A stretch of DNA of 9,515 nucleotides from an uncultured Eubacteriaceae bacterium (GTDB lineage: Bacteria > Bacillota > Clostridia > Eubacteriales > UBA1433), in assembly GCA_937914785.1 (NCBI GenBank), contig CALGIV010000026.1, positions 1-9,515 on the forward strand. Reading direction: 5' to 3'. How positions within the stretch are numbered: the stretch's first letter is position 1; each line of letters begins with the position of its first letter. Below the pieces are notes generated by a model that saw nothing but the letters and a program-made list of their open reading frames with translations, did no database searches and was not told where the DNA came from. A program made the position numbers and the translations under genes. Positions 1 to 7,049 of the stretch are shown in pieces.

Positions 1-2
1 GT

Positions 3-2267
3 TTGGTAAAAGGGTTTTCATATCAGCAGAAGCGCTTAAAGCCCGGACAGGCGCTGTATGCAGCTTTCGAGAAAGCTGTGCGCGGTGTTATGCAGAACAG
101 CGCTGAATACGTCGTGACGGATACCGTGCTGCGCAGGATTATCGACGAAGTATTTTCGATGGAGCAAATTCTTTCGTATACGACGCAGCAGGCACCGTAT
201 GTTTGCATTGCGCAGAGAATGTATGCTGTTTTTGACGATGACGAAGAGGCCTGCGCTTTTGGCATCGATTTTGAGGCGGCGGCCGAACAAATCGTCGAAA
301 GGGTTTATGAGCAGATTCAAAACGACGAGCAGTTGCTGGCATTGAAGACAGAAATTATCGTTGAGGAAACATTACATATTACAAGAGAAACGTACGATGC
401 TGTCATGCAATCGAGAGAGGAATTCAGAGAACGTATTGATCATATAACCAAAAGCAAGGCGATGCCTTTTCTGATTACGGCTGAAGCAAATACGGCGAAG
501 TCAACACATTTTGTTGGAAGGCAGGCCGAACTCGCGCAGATTCGTGCGCATATCGATGCGTGCGGGCAGTTGATGTTGCTTACCGGTATGGGCGGTATCG
601 GCAAGACGGAACTGTGCCGTCAGTTGTTTTCGGAATATAAAGTGCGTTTCGATAAAGGAGAGAGGCTGCCGTTTGCGCATATGGGGTACTTGCAGTATGT
701 AGACAGCCTCGACAATACGCTTTATCGAGGATTGATGATCGAGCGCACCGATGATTATGAGGCCGACGTGTGCACGGCGTGGGTGATGCTTTCTGAGCTC
801 TGTGCGAAAGAACGTGTGCTGCTGTTTATCGACAATGTTGATAAGGCGCCGTGGGAAGATGTGGGGCTGAACAAGTTGTATACGCTGCCGGCAACCGTAA
901 TTCTAACGTCACGCATGCAGCAGTTTGAACCGTCGCGGGTAAAGCTGCTGGCGCTTGAAAAGATGTCTGTTGCAGACTTAAAGGCCTTGTTTGCGTGCGT
1001 CTACGGCGTGGCCGATGAAGAGGCGATGCTGGAAGCGGTTATTACCAATCATATGGCGAGCCATACGAAGACGGTGGAACTGTTGGCTTATCTGGCTTTG
1101 GACAGAGGGCTGACCGTGAGCGAGCTGAATGAGCTTCTGCTTCGACAGGGGTTTGAGTTGGTTATGCACAAAGAGGGGCGGAAGACGACGCTGTTGGATG
1201 AATACGGCAAGTTGTTTGATATGGCGGCACTCTCATCCGCCGAGAAAAACGTACTTCAGGCTTTTGCGCTGTTCCCTTATCTGCCGCTTGAGCGCGCGGC
1301 CTGTCACCGCTGGCTGGATCGCGATGCAGGTGCGGATGAGACGGACAATCTGTATGGCATCCTGCACAAGAAAGGCTGGCTGGAGCGTGCAGGCAACGCG
1401 TTTCAACTGCATCCGGTCATCGCTGAGGCGATTGTTGCGCAGGAAGAGATTTCTTTTCAGGCGCATACAAACCTGATCAACGCGGTTAATTTTGATTTGC
1501 ACCTTCATTATGATGATGTGTTTACGGCAGTACTGCCTTATTTGCCGTTTGCAGTCCGGCTGGCTGAGAGACTGCCTGCATCGACACGCGCATATGCTTA
1601 TCTGTGCCACCAGATTGGCTATATCACGCGGATCCAGGGAGACTACAATACAGCGCTGTTTTATCATAAAAAAGCGCTGAAAATCCGTTTGGAACTGCTT
1701 GGAGAAATGCATCCGCTGACGGCGACTTCCTACCTGCGTATCGCGGATGTGTGTTTCGCACAGGGCGCGTATGAACAAGCGCTTAAGTATGCGCAGCAGG
1801 CCTTGGTCGTTGTCGAAAGATTGAACGATGAGGCCCATCGGCTGACGAGCGAAACTTATCATAAATTGGCCGATATTTATCGCGCTCTGCAGGATTATGA
1901 CAGCGCGGTAAGTTATTACGAAAAGGCGCTTGATATCCGCCAGCGTCTGCTCGGGCGTGAACACAGCAGTACGGCGAAGACGCTGGCTAATTTCGCCGCG
2001 TTGTGGTTGGAATTGGGGCAAACTCAAAAGGCGCTTGCCTATTATAAAGAAGCGCTGGCTATCCGTGTGAAGACGCTTGGCGAACATCATCCGCTGACGG
2101 CGAAGAATTATTTGTCTATAGGGGATATATATATATTATCAGAGAATAAAAACGATGCAGAAGCGTATTGCTGTAAAGCTGTTGAAATATACGAAGCGCT
2201 CTTTGGTAATGAGGATTTCAGGACGCAGACGGCGGCCTTGCTGCTCCGACAGGCGCAGGAGCAATAA
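3..2267 (+). CDS. STAND-family NB-ARC NTPase with C-terminal TPR array (5' end outside window)
   Basis: This is a signal-transduction ATPase of the STAND class, probably a cytosolic switch that senses a ligand through its repeats and drives an N-terminal effector. Counting from the first visible codon, residues 1-160 are a helical region I do not recognise. The NTPase follows: P-loop GMGGIGKT (195-202), Walker B RVLLFIDNVD (271-280), a sensor-like TVILTSR (298-304) and a degenerate GLPL-like segment near 350-362. Residues about 409-480 look like the winged-helix domain. Five TPRs with roughly 42-residue spacing cover 530-735, with kinesin-light-chain-type LGExHPxTA linkers. The first visible codon is TTG with no room for an RBS, and the frame is open to the window edge, so the 5' end is probably missing. 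Proteins of this layout often carry TIR or other effector domains upstream; that part is not visible. It converges with the next gene across 27 bases. Confidence 0.88.
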   Translation: MVKGFSYQQKRLKPGQALYAAFEKAVRGVMQNSAEYVVTDTVLRRIIDEVFSMEQILSYTTQQAPYVCIAQRMYAVFDDDEEACAFGIDFEAAAEQIVERVYEQIQNDEQLLALKTEIIVEETLHITRETYDAVMQSREEFRERIDHITKSKAMPFLITAEANTAKSTHFVGRQAELAQIRAHIDACGQLMLLTGMGGIGKTELCRQLFSEYKVRFDKGERLPFAHMGYLQYVDSLDNTLYRGLMIERTDDYEADVCTAWVMLSELCAKERVLLFIDNVDKAPWEDVGLNKLYTLPATVILTSRMQQFEPSRVKLLALEKMSVADLKALFACVYGVADEEAMLEAVITNHMASHTKTVELLAYLALDRGLTVSELNELLLRQGFELVMHKEGRKTTLLDEYGKLFDMAALSSAEKNVLQAFALFPYLPLERAACHRWLDRDAGADETDNLYGILHKKGWLERAGNAFQLHPVIAEAIVAQEEISFQAHTNLINAVNFDLHLHYDDVFTAVLPYLPFAVRLAERLPASTRAYAYLCHQIGYITRIQGDYNTALFYHKKALKIRLELLGEMHPLTATSYLRIADVCFAQGAYEQALKYAQQALVVVERLNDEAHRLTSETYHKLADIYRALQDYDSAVSYYEKALDIRQRLLGREHSSTAKTLANFAALWLELGQTQKALAYYKEALAIRVKTLGEHHPLTAKNYLSIGDIYILSENKNDAEAYCCKAVEIYEALFGNEDFRTQTAALLLRQAQEQ

Positions 2268-2294
2268 GATCGGAGATGATTGTAAAAATGTTAT

Positions 2295-2717
2295 TTATTC
2301 GTCTTTTGGGGGTTTCGGGTTGAGAATACCGCCGAGGAAGTAAGAGCGGCCGGTCTCAAGGGTTTCATTTTTTACCGCCTGGAGATACTGTTTGTAGAGA
2401 GTTGCGGCGTAAGAAGCTTCGGCCGTTTTTTCTCGTACGGCAAAAACAGGGTCGTTAAAACGAATAATATATTCATTTTTCGGCATACGATCGATTAATA
2501 TATCTGTGTCGATTAATGCCTCGAGGGCTTTTATCAATTGCTTGGAGAACTTCTTCTCTGCGCCTGATACGTCCATATCCGCCAATCTGCCGTCGGGATA
2601 GATGAGGCGTGTTTCGATGATTGCCTTCATAAACAACGAGACGTCGATAAAAAAGAGGTCTTGTTCGATGAATTCGCCGAGGATGGCGATGATGGCATCG
2701 TATAACATTTTTTCCAT
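2295..2717 (-). CDS. Hypothetical protein, about 140 aa, small and soluble
   Basis: I do not recognise this family. The product is about 140 residues, without a signal peptide or membrane segment. It is mainly helical in the first 90 residues. A KALEALIDTDILIDRMPKNE stretch followed by YIIRFNDP could form the recognition helix and wing of a winged-helix fold, which is only a shape-based guess. The C-terminus is a basic, proline-containing tail (NPKPPKDE). Two in-frame ATGs exist, at 2723 and 2717. The Shine-Dalgarno GAGGGA touches the ATG at 2723 but lies six bases from the one at 2717, so I chose 2717. A good promoter sits directly upstream, so it can be expressed independently of the deacetylase gene 93 bases before it. 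It ends 27 bases from the convergent NB-ARC gene, and I see no clear terminator between them. Confidence 0.72.
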   Translation of the reverse strand: MEKMLYDAIIAILGEFIEQDLFFIDVSLFMKAIIETRLIYPDGRLADMDVSGAEKKFSKQLIKALEALIDTDILIDRMPKNEYIIRFNDPVFAVREKTAEASYAATLYKQYLQAVKNETLETGRSYFLGGILNPKPPKDE

Positions 2718-2753
2718 AGCCATTCCCTCAAGACAATAAAGTCTTTTCTTTTA

Positions 2754-2782
2754 ATTATAACGAATCCCGCCTGAAATGTAAA
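2754..2782 (-). promoter_or_regulatory. Sigma-A-type promoter for the 140-aa protein
   Basis: On the minus strand, TTTACA (2777-2782) and TATAAT (2754-2759) are separated by 17 bases. The short leader that follows contains a small AAGAC/GTCTT hairpin (2730-2745) just before the GAGGGA ribosome-binding site. The placement is right for the gene starting at 2717. Confidence 0.65.
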
Positions 2783-2810
2783 AGTAAAATGGGGATGTGC
2801 TATTCGAGTA

Positions 2811-4040
2811 TCAATTATTGATTTCATAGAAGTGATATTCCGGCGTTTTTTCATCGATGATTTTAAAATGATAGCCCTTTTCTAAAAGATATGGAATAAT
2901 GCTGTCCATCGCAGCGATTGTATGGTGCACGGTATCGTGTGCGCCGATGTAGAGGGCCTCCTCATCCAAGCGGAGACTGCTCTTTAAGTTGTGAACGATC
3001 TCTTCAACGCTGGCGGCCCCTACATCCCAGGTAGCGCAGTTCCAATCGTAATATCGATATCCGCGCTGATAGACTTCTTTTGTCAGGCGCGTCATTAAAC
3101 CCTGATTATAATCTCCGCTTACGTAATTGTTGGAACCTGCGGGAAAACGCATTATTTGAGGGGCATATCCTACAATACCGAGCAGATATTGCTCTAATCT
3201 GTACATATCTTCAAAAAAAGCATCTTCACTCTCGTAGATTATGCTGTATTCATGAGAATAAGTGTGCAGGCCGAGTGCATGACCGTGCTGATCGATTTCT
3301 TTCAAGATGTGTTCATTTGTGCCGCCAACGACAAAGAAGGTCGCTTTTACATCATATTTGGCAAGTATGGCTAACAAGTCCCGCGTCGTTTCCGTCGAAG
3401 GGCCGTCGTCAAATGTCAGGTAGGCCGTTTTTCTGCTGTCGATATTTTCGTCGTTCTTTGGCCAAGTTCCTACGTGAACGGGAACTTTCTTTGTGGCGGT
3501 GTTTCCGGATTGGTCATATGCCTGATAAATCACATCATAAACGCCTGCCTCGCTTAAATTTATGCGGGAGGTGTCGATTTTTAGTTCAGGAGCCGGATCG
3601 AGATCATCTGTGGCAACAAAGCCCAAGTAAAAATCGAAGGCACAATCCTTTTGCACGTACAGCACATTTGCGCCTTCAATAACCGGCGGCGTGTGATCTT
3701 CAAGGATCGTAACGGTAATTGCAGCGGTCGTCACATTCTGCGTATCGGATACAGAATAGACCGCTTCGTAAATGCCCGGGCGGTCGACTTGGACTTTGCC
3801 GGTATCTATCGTGATAATCAGCTCAGGAGCCATATCATCGGATGCGCTGACGCCGTTAAAATAGTCGATTGGTGCGCCGACAGCGCTTACAATGTCTTTG
3901 ATACCGTGCAACTCGGGCGGCACGGTATCGTTTGTGGTCGTATTTAGTTTTGCCATCGGTGTTGTCGGCTCTACATATAGGATGATGACAAAGGCAGAGG
4001 CGACAAATATTAAAATCAATAAAAAAGTTGTAAGTTTCAT
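2811..4040 (-). CDS. Membrane-anchored polysaccharide deacetylase (NodB domain) with two Ig-like repeats
   Basis: This is probably a cell-wall deacetylase that removes N-acetyl groups from peptidoglycan or another surface glycan outside the cell. Residues 5-22 form an uncleaved signal anchor. Residues about 41-112 and 117-190 are two related Ig-like repeats of the DUF5011/HYR kind, each ending in a GxYxxxYxxxD-type strand followed by alternating hydrophobics. The NodB domain covers 204-395. Its motifs are TFDDGPS (209-215, catalytic base and metal Asp), HTYSH (259-263, metal His pair), RFPAGSNN (298-305), DWNCATWD (332-339) and a late GAHDTVHHT (366-374) with the general-acid His. All key residues are present, so it should be active. 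The gene follows the CPBP protease gene by 102 bases on the same strand. The start keeps the anchor, although the RBS (CTGGA, close to the ATG) is weak. The substrate cannot be read from sequence. Confidence 0.93.
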   Translation of the reverse strand: MKLTTFLLILIFVASAFVIILYVEPTTPMAKLNTTTNDTVPPELHGIKDIVSAVGAPIDYFNGVSASDDMAPELIITIDTGKVQVDRPGIYEAVYSVSDTQNVTTAAITVTILEDHTPPVIEGANVLYVQKDCAFDFYLGFVATDDLDPAPELKIDTSRINLSEAGVYDVIYQAYDQSGNTATKKVPVHVGTWPKNDENIDSRKTAYLTFDDGPSTETTRDLLAILAKYDVKATFFVVGGTNEHILKEIDQHGHALGLHTYSHEYSIIYESEDAFFEDMYRLEQYLLGIVGYAPQIMRFPAGSNNYVSGDYNQGLMTRLTKEVYQRGYRYYDWNCATWDVGAASVEEIVHNLKSSLRLDEEALYIGAHDTVHHTIAAMDSIIPYLLEKGYHFKIIDEKTPEYHFYEINN

Positions 4041-4142
4041 TCCAGTTTTATTCTTTCTTGTTTATGACGAATAAAAACAGGAACATTATTACAACTTTAT
4101 TTTTTATATTGATAGATACTTGAAAAAATTATCTGTAAGAGG

Positions 4143-5216
4143 TTATTGTTTTTCTTCAGGTGGCGATATATTGGGTTCAGGGAAGCTTGGTTGCGGCGCC
4201 TGAGGTTGCGTTGGGTTTGCTTCCGGGTGTGTGTAGTATAGTGGATACGGCGGAGGCGCTTGCGGCGGGTAATAATATACCGGCGGTTGATAAGGGCGTA
4301 TTTTTGCGAACGGTAAGTCGCTAAAGTATGTCCAGGGGCGGTCTTTTGATTTTCGTACGACAAAGGCGGCAAAGAGCACGCACAGGATGACGATACCGGT
4401 AGCAATTAAGCTGCCTTCCGCGCCAAATGCGCCGCCGGACAGGTAGTCCAGTCCGGCGAACTCCACCTTTAGCAGAGACGCTACAGGCATACCGCTGACG
4501 TTCATACCAAAAATGCAGCCCTGCATAAAATTCCACGTAATATGAAAGCCGACGGAAGCCCAGATACGGCCTGTTTTGACAAACAGCAATGCCATAATCA
4601 GCCCGGCGCAGAAGATATTGAACAAAGATAAAAAATTAATGCCTGGATTTGCGATGTGCATCAGTGCAAATACAATGGCGGGAACGAACAGAATCAAGGC
4701 TTTATTGCGCATCGTTTTGGCCGCAGTCATCATGTAGCCGCGAAAGATAACTTCTTCGCCAAAGCCGACGGCGATAAACATAGTCAGGCTCGCCCAGAAG
4801 ACAGGGTTTTTAAACACCGTGTAGTCCACGGCAACGACACGCACATTGTCGATAAGCATCATCACGCCGAAAACAGCGCCAATTGCGGCTGCGCCGAACA
4901 ATAATCCGAGTAACAGCTGCCTGAAAAAGCCTTTGCGATAAAGGCCCATCTGACGCAGCGGACGTTTATACAGCAGATAGAACAGCAGTGGGATGCTGAT
5001 AATGACCAAAAGGTTACTGCCTGTAAGCAGCCAGGGATTCATCGCGAATTCCATCATGGCATCGATATATCCGTCAAAGCCGCCTGGTGCAGTCAAATTG
5101 ATGCGAGTCAAAACTCTTCCGACCAGCGGAAAGATCAGCAACACTTGTGTGCCGAGCATCACGACGAGAGCGAGCAACATAGACAGGCCCGAACGCGTTT
5201 CACCATATCTGTTCAT
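4143..5216 (-). CDS. CPBP-family (CAAX protease/bacteriocin-processing type) intramembrane metalloprotease
   Basis: This is a multi-pass membrane protein of the CPBP (Abi) family, putative glutamate/histidine metalloproteases within the membrane. About eight hydrophobic segments are visible, starting near residues 12, 65, 100, 138, 172, 195, 215 and 270. The family motifs are intact: EEVIFR (154-159), FALMH (183-187) and HITWN (225-229). After the last membrane segment comes a tail of about 50 residues (305-357) very rich in proline and tyrosine, with PPVYYYPPQAPPPYP at its core; this is not part of the family and probably lies in the cytoplasm. The ATG at 5216 has an AAGGA ribosome-binding site nine bases upstream. 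Members act in bacteriocin immunity, protein maturation or envelope signalling; here the neighbour is a wall deacetylase, which fits an envelope role but does not prove one. Confidence 0.9.
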   Translation of the reverse strand: MNRYGETRSGLSMLLALVVMLGTQVLLIFPLVGRVLTRINLTAPGGFDGYIDAMMEFAMNPWLLTGSNLLVIISIPLLFYLLYKRPLRQMGLYRKGFFRQLLLGLLFGAAAIGAVFGVMMLIDNVRVVAVDYTVFKNPVFWASLTMFIAVGFGEEVIFRGYMMTAAKTMRNKALILFVPAIVFALMHIANPGINFLSLFNIFCAGLIMALLFVKTGRIWASVGFHITWNFMQGCIFGMNVSGMPVASLLKVEFAGLDYLSGGAFGAEGSLIATGIVILCVLFAAFVVRKSKDRPWTYFSDLPFAKIRPYQPPVYYYPPQAPPPYPLYYTHPEANPTQPQAPQPSFPEPNISPPEEKQ

Positions 5217-5258
5217 AAATATTTTTCCTTTTTTTTATTTTTCGATAGATTAAATTTT

Positions 5259-5288
5259 ATTATAATATAAAATATTCTTTCTGTCGAA
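5259..5288 (-). promoter_or_regulatory. Candidate promoter for the CPBP protease gene
   Basis: On the minus strand, TTCGAC (5283-5288) and TATAAT (5259-5264) are separated by 18 bases, about 43 bases before the ATG at 5216. The area is very AT-rich, so other -10 matches overlap it. It lies back to back with the smpB promoter. Confidence 0.4.
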
Positions 5289-5329
5289 CAAATCTGTGTT
5301 TTATTTTATGCAGATGACAGGGAGAATAA

Positions 5330-5357
5330 TTGACTTTTTCGAAATTCGCGTTATAAT
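5330..5357 (+). promoter_or_regulatory. Sigma-A promoter for smpB and probably ssrA
   Basis: TTGACT (5330-5335) and a perfect TATAAT (5352-5357) are 16 bases apart, leading to transcription start near 5363-5365 and a leader of about 22 bases before the smpB ATG. No convincing promoter lies between smpB and ssrA, so this one probably also supplies tmRNA. Confidence 0.8.
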
Positions 5358-5386
5358 ATGGACACACTTAAATTGTGGAGCATAGT

Positions 5387-5836
5387 ATGGCAAGGATGAT
5401 TGCGCAAAATAAAAAAGCGCGGCACGAATATTTTATCGAAGATGCTTACGAAGCCGGTATTGTTTTGTCCGGAACGGAAGTGAAAAGTATCCGTGCCGGA
5501 AAAGTGAATTTAAAAGACAGTTACGTGCAGATTAAAAACGGCGAAGCGTTTGTGATCGGCATGCATATCAGTCCGTATGAAAAAGGCAATATTTTCAATA
5601 AAGATCCGCTGCGAACGCGAAAATTATTGCTGAGAAAACGCGAGATCAGCAAGCTCCATGATTTGACAATGCAGCAGGGTTATACATTGATTCCGCTGGA
5701 CTTGCATTTTGAAAAAAGCTATGTTAAAATGAATGTCGGCGTCGCACGCGGCAAGAAATTGCACGATAAGCGAGATTCCGATAAGCAAAAGTCGGATGAA
5801 AAGAAAATGCGGCGCGCGCTTCGTGGGCAATATTGA
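5387..5836 (+). CDS. smpB: SsrA-binding protein SmpB
   Basis: SmpB binds the tRNA-like part of tmRNA and takes the place of the codon-anticodon pair in the decoding centre, so that stalled ribosomes can be rescued by trans-translation. The 149-residue product has normal family length. Family signatures run in order: NKKARHEYFIEDAYEAGIVL near the N-terminus, GTEVKSIRAGKVNLKDSYV, then NPLR-type DPLRTRKLLLRKREI, and the LIPLDLHFEKSYVKMNVGVA / RGKKLHDKR block. The basic C-terminal tail that enters the mRNA channel ends in RRALRGQY. I chose the ATG at 5387 because GGAG (5377-5380) lies six bases upstream; a GTG at 5375 overlaps that site and adds only four residues. The stop TGA is directly followed by the first base of ssrA, so its partner RNA is on the same transcript. 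Confidence 0.97.
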   Translation: MARMIAQNKKARHEYFIEDAYEAGIVLSGTEVKSIRAGKVNLKDSYVQIKNGEAFVIGMHISPYEKGNIFNKDPLRTRKLLLRKREISKLHDLTMQQGYTLIPLDLHFEKSYVKMNVGVARGKKLHDKRDSDKQKSDEKKMRRALRGQY

Positions 5837-6187
5837 GGGGGCGCAATGGTTTCGACAGGGGTGTGGAAGCGAGATAAGCGAGCCGGGAATGCCCGATACC
5901 GTTTAATGAGGGCAACTAAATACAACTGCAGATAACAAAAATCTAGCATTTGCCGCTTAATGCGGCTTTCCCTATGCGTCTGTACCTGAACAGCGCATAA
6001 CGGCATCAACTTTTTTCAGGTAAGCAACAGGCTTGCTCCCCGGGGCTTGTTGTCACAAAGGGGATAGCATATCTTTTGGTCTGCCACCTGCCCTGAAGAG
6101 ATGCGAATAAATAAAACGTGGCTGCGCTCGGAGAAAATTTCGTGAAAATGCTTTTGGACGCGGGTTCAACTCCCGCCGCCTCCACCA
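5837..6187 (+). ncRNA. ssrA: tmRNA (transfer-messenger RNA), one-piece form, 351 nt
   Basis: tmRNA is charged with alanine, enters stalled ribosomes with SmpB and supplies a short reading frame that tags the unfinished protein for proteolysis. The acceptor stem pairs GGGGGCG (5837-5843) with CGCCTCC (6177-6183), including the G3-U70 wobble that alanyl-tRNA synthetase needs; ACCA (6184-6187) is encoded. The T arm is GCGGG-TTCAACT-CCCGC (6160-6176). The D-like region reads TGGTTTCGACAGGGG. The resume codon GCA is at 5928 and the tag frame ends at TAA 5958-5960, inside the GCCGC/GCGGC hairpin, giving ADNKNLAFAA. A following pseudoknot pairs TATGCG (5973) with CGCATA (5994) and ACCTGAA (5984) with TTCAGGT (6015). 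There is no spacer from smpB, so the 5' end is presumably made by RNase P. Downstream there is only a T-rich run (6210-6221), not a clear separate terminator. Confidence 0.97.
5928..5960 (+). other. tmRNA-encoded proteolysis tag frame, ADNKNLAFAA
   Basis: Codons GCA GAT AAC AAA AAT CTA GCA TTT GCC GCT TAA. The hydrophobic AFAA end fits the known ClpXP-type degron pattern (ALAA and variants). The resume codon is preceded by TACAACT, and the stop lies in a hairpin loop, both typical of tmRNA. The first Ala may come from the charged tRNA end plus the GCA codon, so the full tag would be A-ADNKNLAFAA. Confidence 0.85.
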
Positions 6188-6213
6188 TTATAACCTTGAT
6201 ATTTCAACGTTTT

Positions 6214-6284
6214 CTATTTTTCGTGTTGCATTTCGTGTTGTATATCTTCTGAAACTAATTTATCAAAATAAGTATCTATCTTAA
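6214..6284 (-). pseudogene. Possible 3' remnant of a gene ending beside ssrA
   Basis: Past the stop of the DUF1828 gene, a different minus-strand frame stays open and ends at TAG (6214-6216), 27 bases from the tmRNA 3' end. It reads KIDTYFDKLVSEDIQ then HEMQHEK, which is protein-like in composition. The frame is open for about 43 codons, back into the DUF1829 coding sequence, but has no start of its own. Integrase genes of islands inserted at ssrA often end facing the tmRNA, so an integrase tail is one reading. Chance in AT-rich DNA is the other. The repeated HE-Q unit comes from a tandem TTTCGTGTTG repeat. Confidence 0.2.
6219..6240. repeat. Tandem 10-bp direct repeat TTTCGTGTTG
   Basis: Two exact copies, 6219-6228 and 6231-6240, lie 12 bases apart and start 32 bases after the tmRNA CCA end. 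This would fit recombinase arm-type sites or a duplicated scrap at an insertion junction. No third copy was seen in the window. Confidence 0.5.
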
Positions 6285-7049
6285 TTAAGAAGCTTTGAAT
6301 AAATCTAAACTTTCTTGACGTTGACTGAATAATACTGTTTCGATATTATAGCTTTTAAATGCATCAATTTCTTTTGAGTTTATAGTGTTTTCATCATTAA
6401 TTATAACTATTAGACTACCTTCGTTATTTCTCTTTTCCTGAGTGTCAATCCAATTAAAAATAGTCATATTTCGATTAGATTCCCGTAATTTATTGATGGC
6501 TTTACAAAATCTTTCAGGCTTTTGTTTTGTTCTTTGAAAATGAAAGTCATAAGAATACAAACTGCCTGTTTTTCCGATAAGGGAGAAATCTTTAGAGTAG
6601 TAAATTTCATTTGCATCAAAGAATATTTCAATATCTTCAGTAAATAAATCTTTTACGTTATCCGGTCTGGTTTCAAACATATCATCAATGTTTAACATTG
6701 CTTGAACCATTAAATGTTTTTTTACTGGAAAGTCTGCAGGTGTAGCTTCCGTTGTGATTGCATTATCATCAAGGTGAAGTGAAAAATTGCGGATAATTTT
6801 ATCAAGCATATTTTTTCGCTTGGAACCTTTTCTAAAAGATATTCCAGACGAAAGTAAATTTCCAATGATATAACCATCATCAGTTAATGTTATTCTTCCG
6901 TTTTCTTCCTGCTTAACATATATCTGGAGGTAATCATTGAAGCGATCTAAATAGGGAGTAGTCAGTTCGTAATATTCGCCAAATTTGGAAACGACAATTT
7001 CATTTTTCAGCCAATTTGCATAATCATTTATCATTTCTTGTATATTCAT
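6285..7049 (-). CDS. DUF1828-DUF1829 protein
   Basis: A 254-residue soluble protein. From memory of the families, the N-terminal half matches DUF1828: ELTTPYLDRFNDYLQIYVK, then ITLTDDGYIIGNLLSSG, and later FPVKKHLMVQAMLNIDDMF. The C-terminal half matches DUF1829: YSYDFHFQRTKQKPERFCKA, then the IFNWIDT motif and a final VLFSQRQE strand. The biochemical function of both domains is unknown to me. I chose the ATG at 7049 because AAAGGTGG lies five bases before it; a TTG at 7067 lacks this. It overlaps the end of the upstream gene by 26 bases, so the two are translationally coupled and their products probably work together. The gene is much more AT-rich than smpB or purC. Such pairs occur in prophages and islands; a toxin-antitoxin or defence role is possible but not shown by the sequence. 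Confidence 0.82.
   Translation of the reverse strand: MNIQEMINDYANWLKNEIVVSKFGEYYELTTPYLDRFNDYLQIYVKQEENGRITLTDDGYIIGNLLSSGISFRKGSKRKNMLDKIIRNFSLHLDDNAITTEATPADFPVKKHLMVQAMLNIDDMFETRPDNVKDLFTEDIEIFFDANEIYYSKDFSLIGKTGSLYSYDFHFQRTKQKPERFCKAINKLRESNRNMTIFNWIDTQEKRNNEGSLIVIINDENTINSKEIDAFKSYNIETVLFSQRQESLDLFKAS

Noticed and set aside
1233..2090. Long minus-strand frame opposite the TPR region
   Set aside because: Composition (many Arg, Gln, Ile, Cys) and position fit a shadow of the repeat codons on the plus strand; no RBS or domain.
3080..3682. Plus-strand frame of 200 codons opposite the deacetylase
   Set aside because: Arg/His/Cys-rich shadow of a gene with full catalytic motifs on the other strand.
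5719..6009. Minus-strand frame across the smpB-ssrA junction
   Set aside because: Overlaps two certain genes on the opposite strand and shows no family motif.
6006..6188. Minus-strand frame beginning MVEAAGVEPASKS
   Set aside because: It is the antisense of the tmRNA 3' half. The VEAAGVEPAS start is a well-known false protein produced by reading tmRNA or tRNA backwards.
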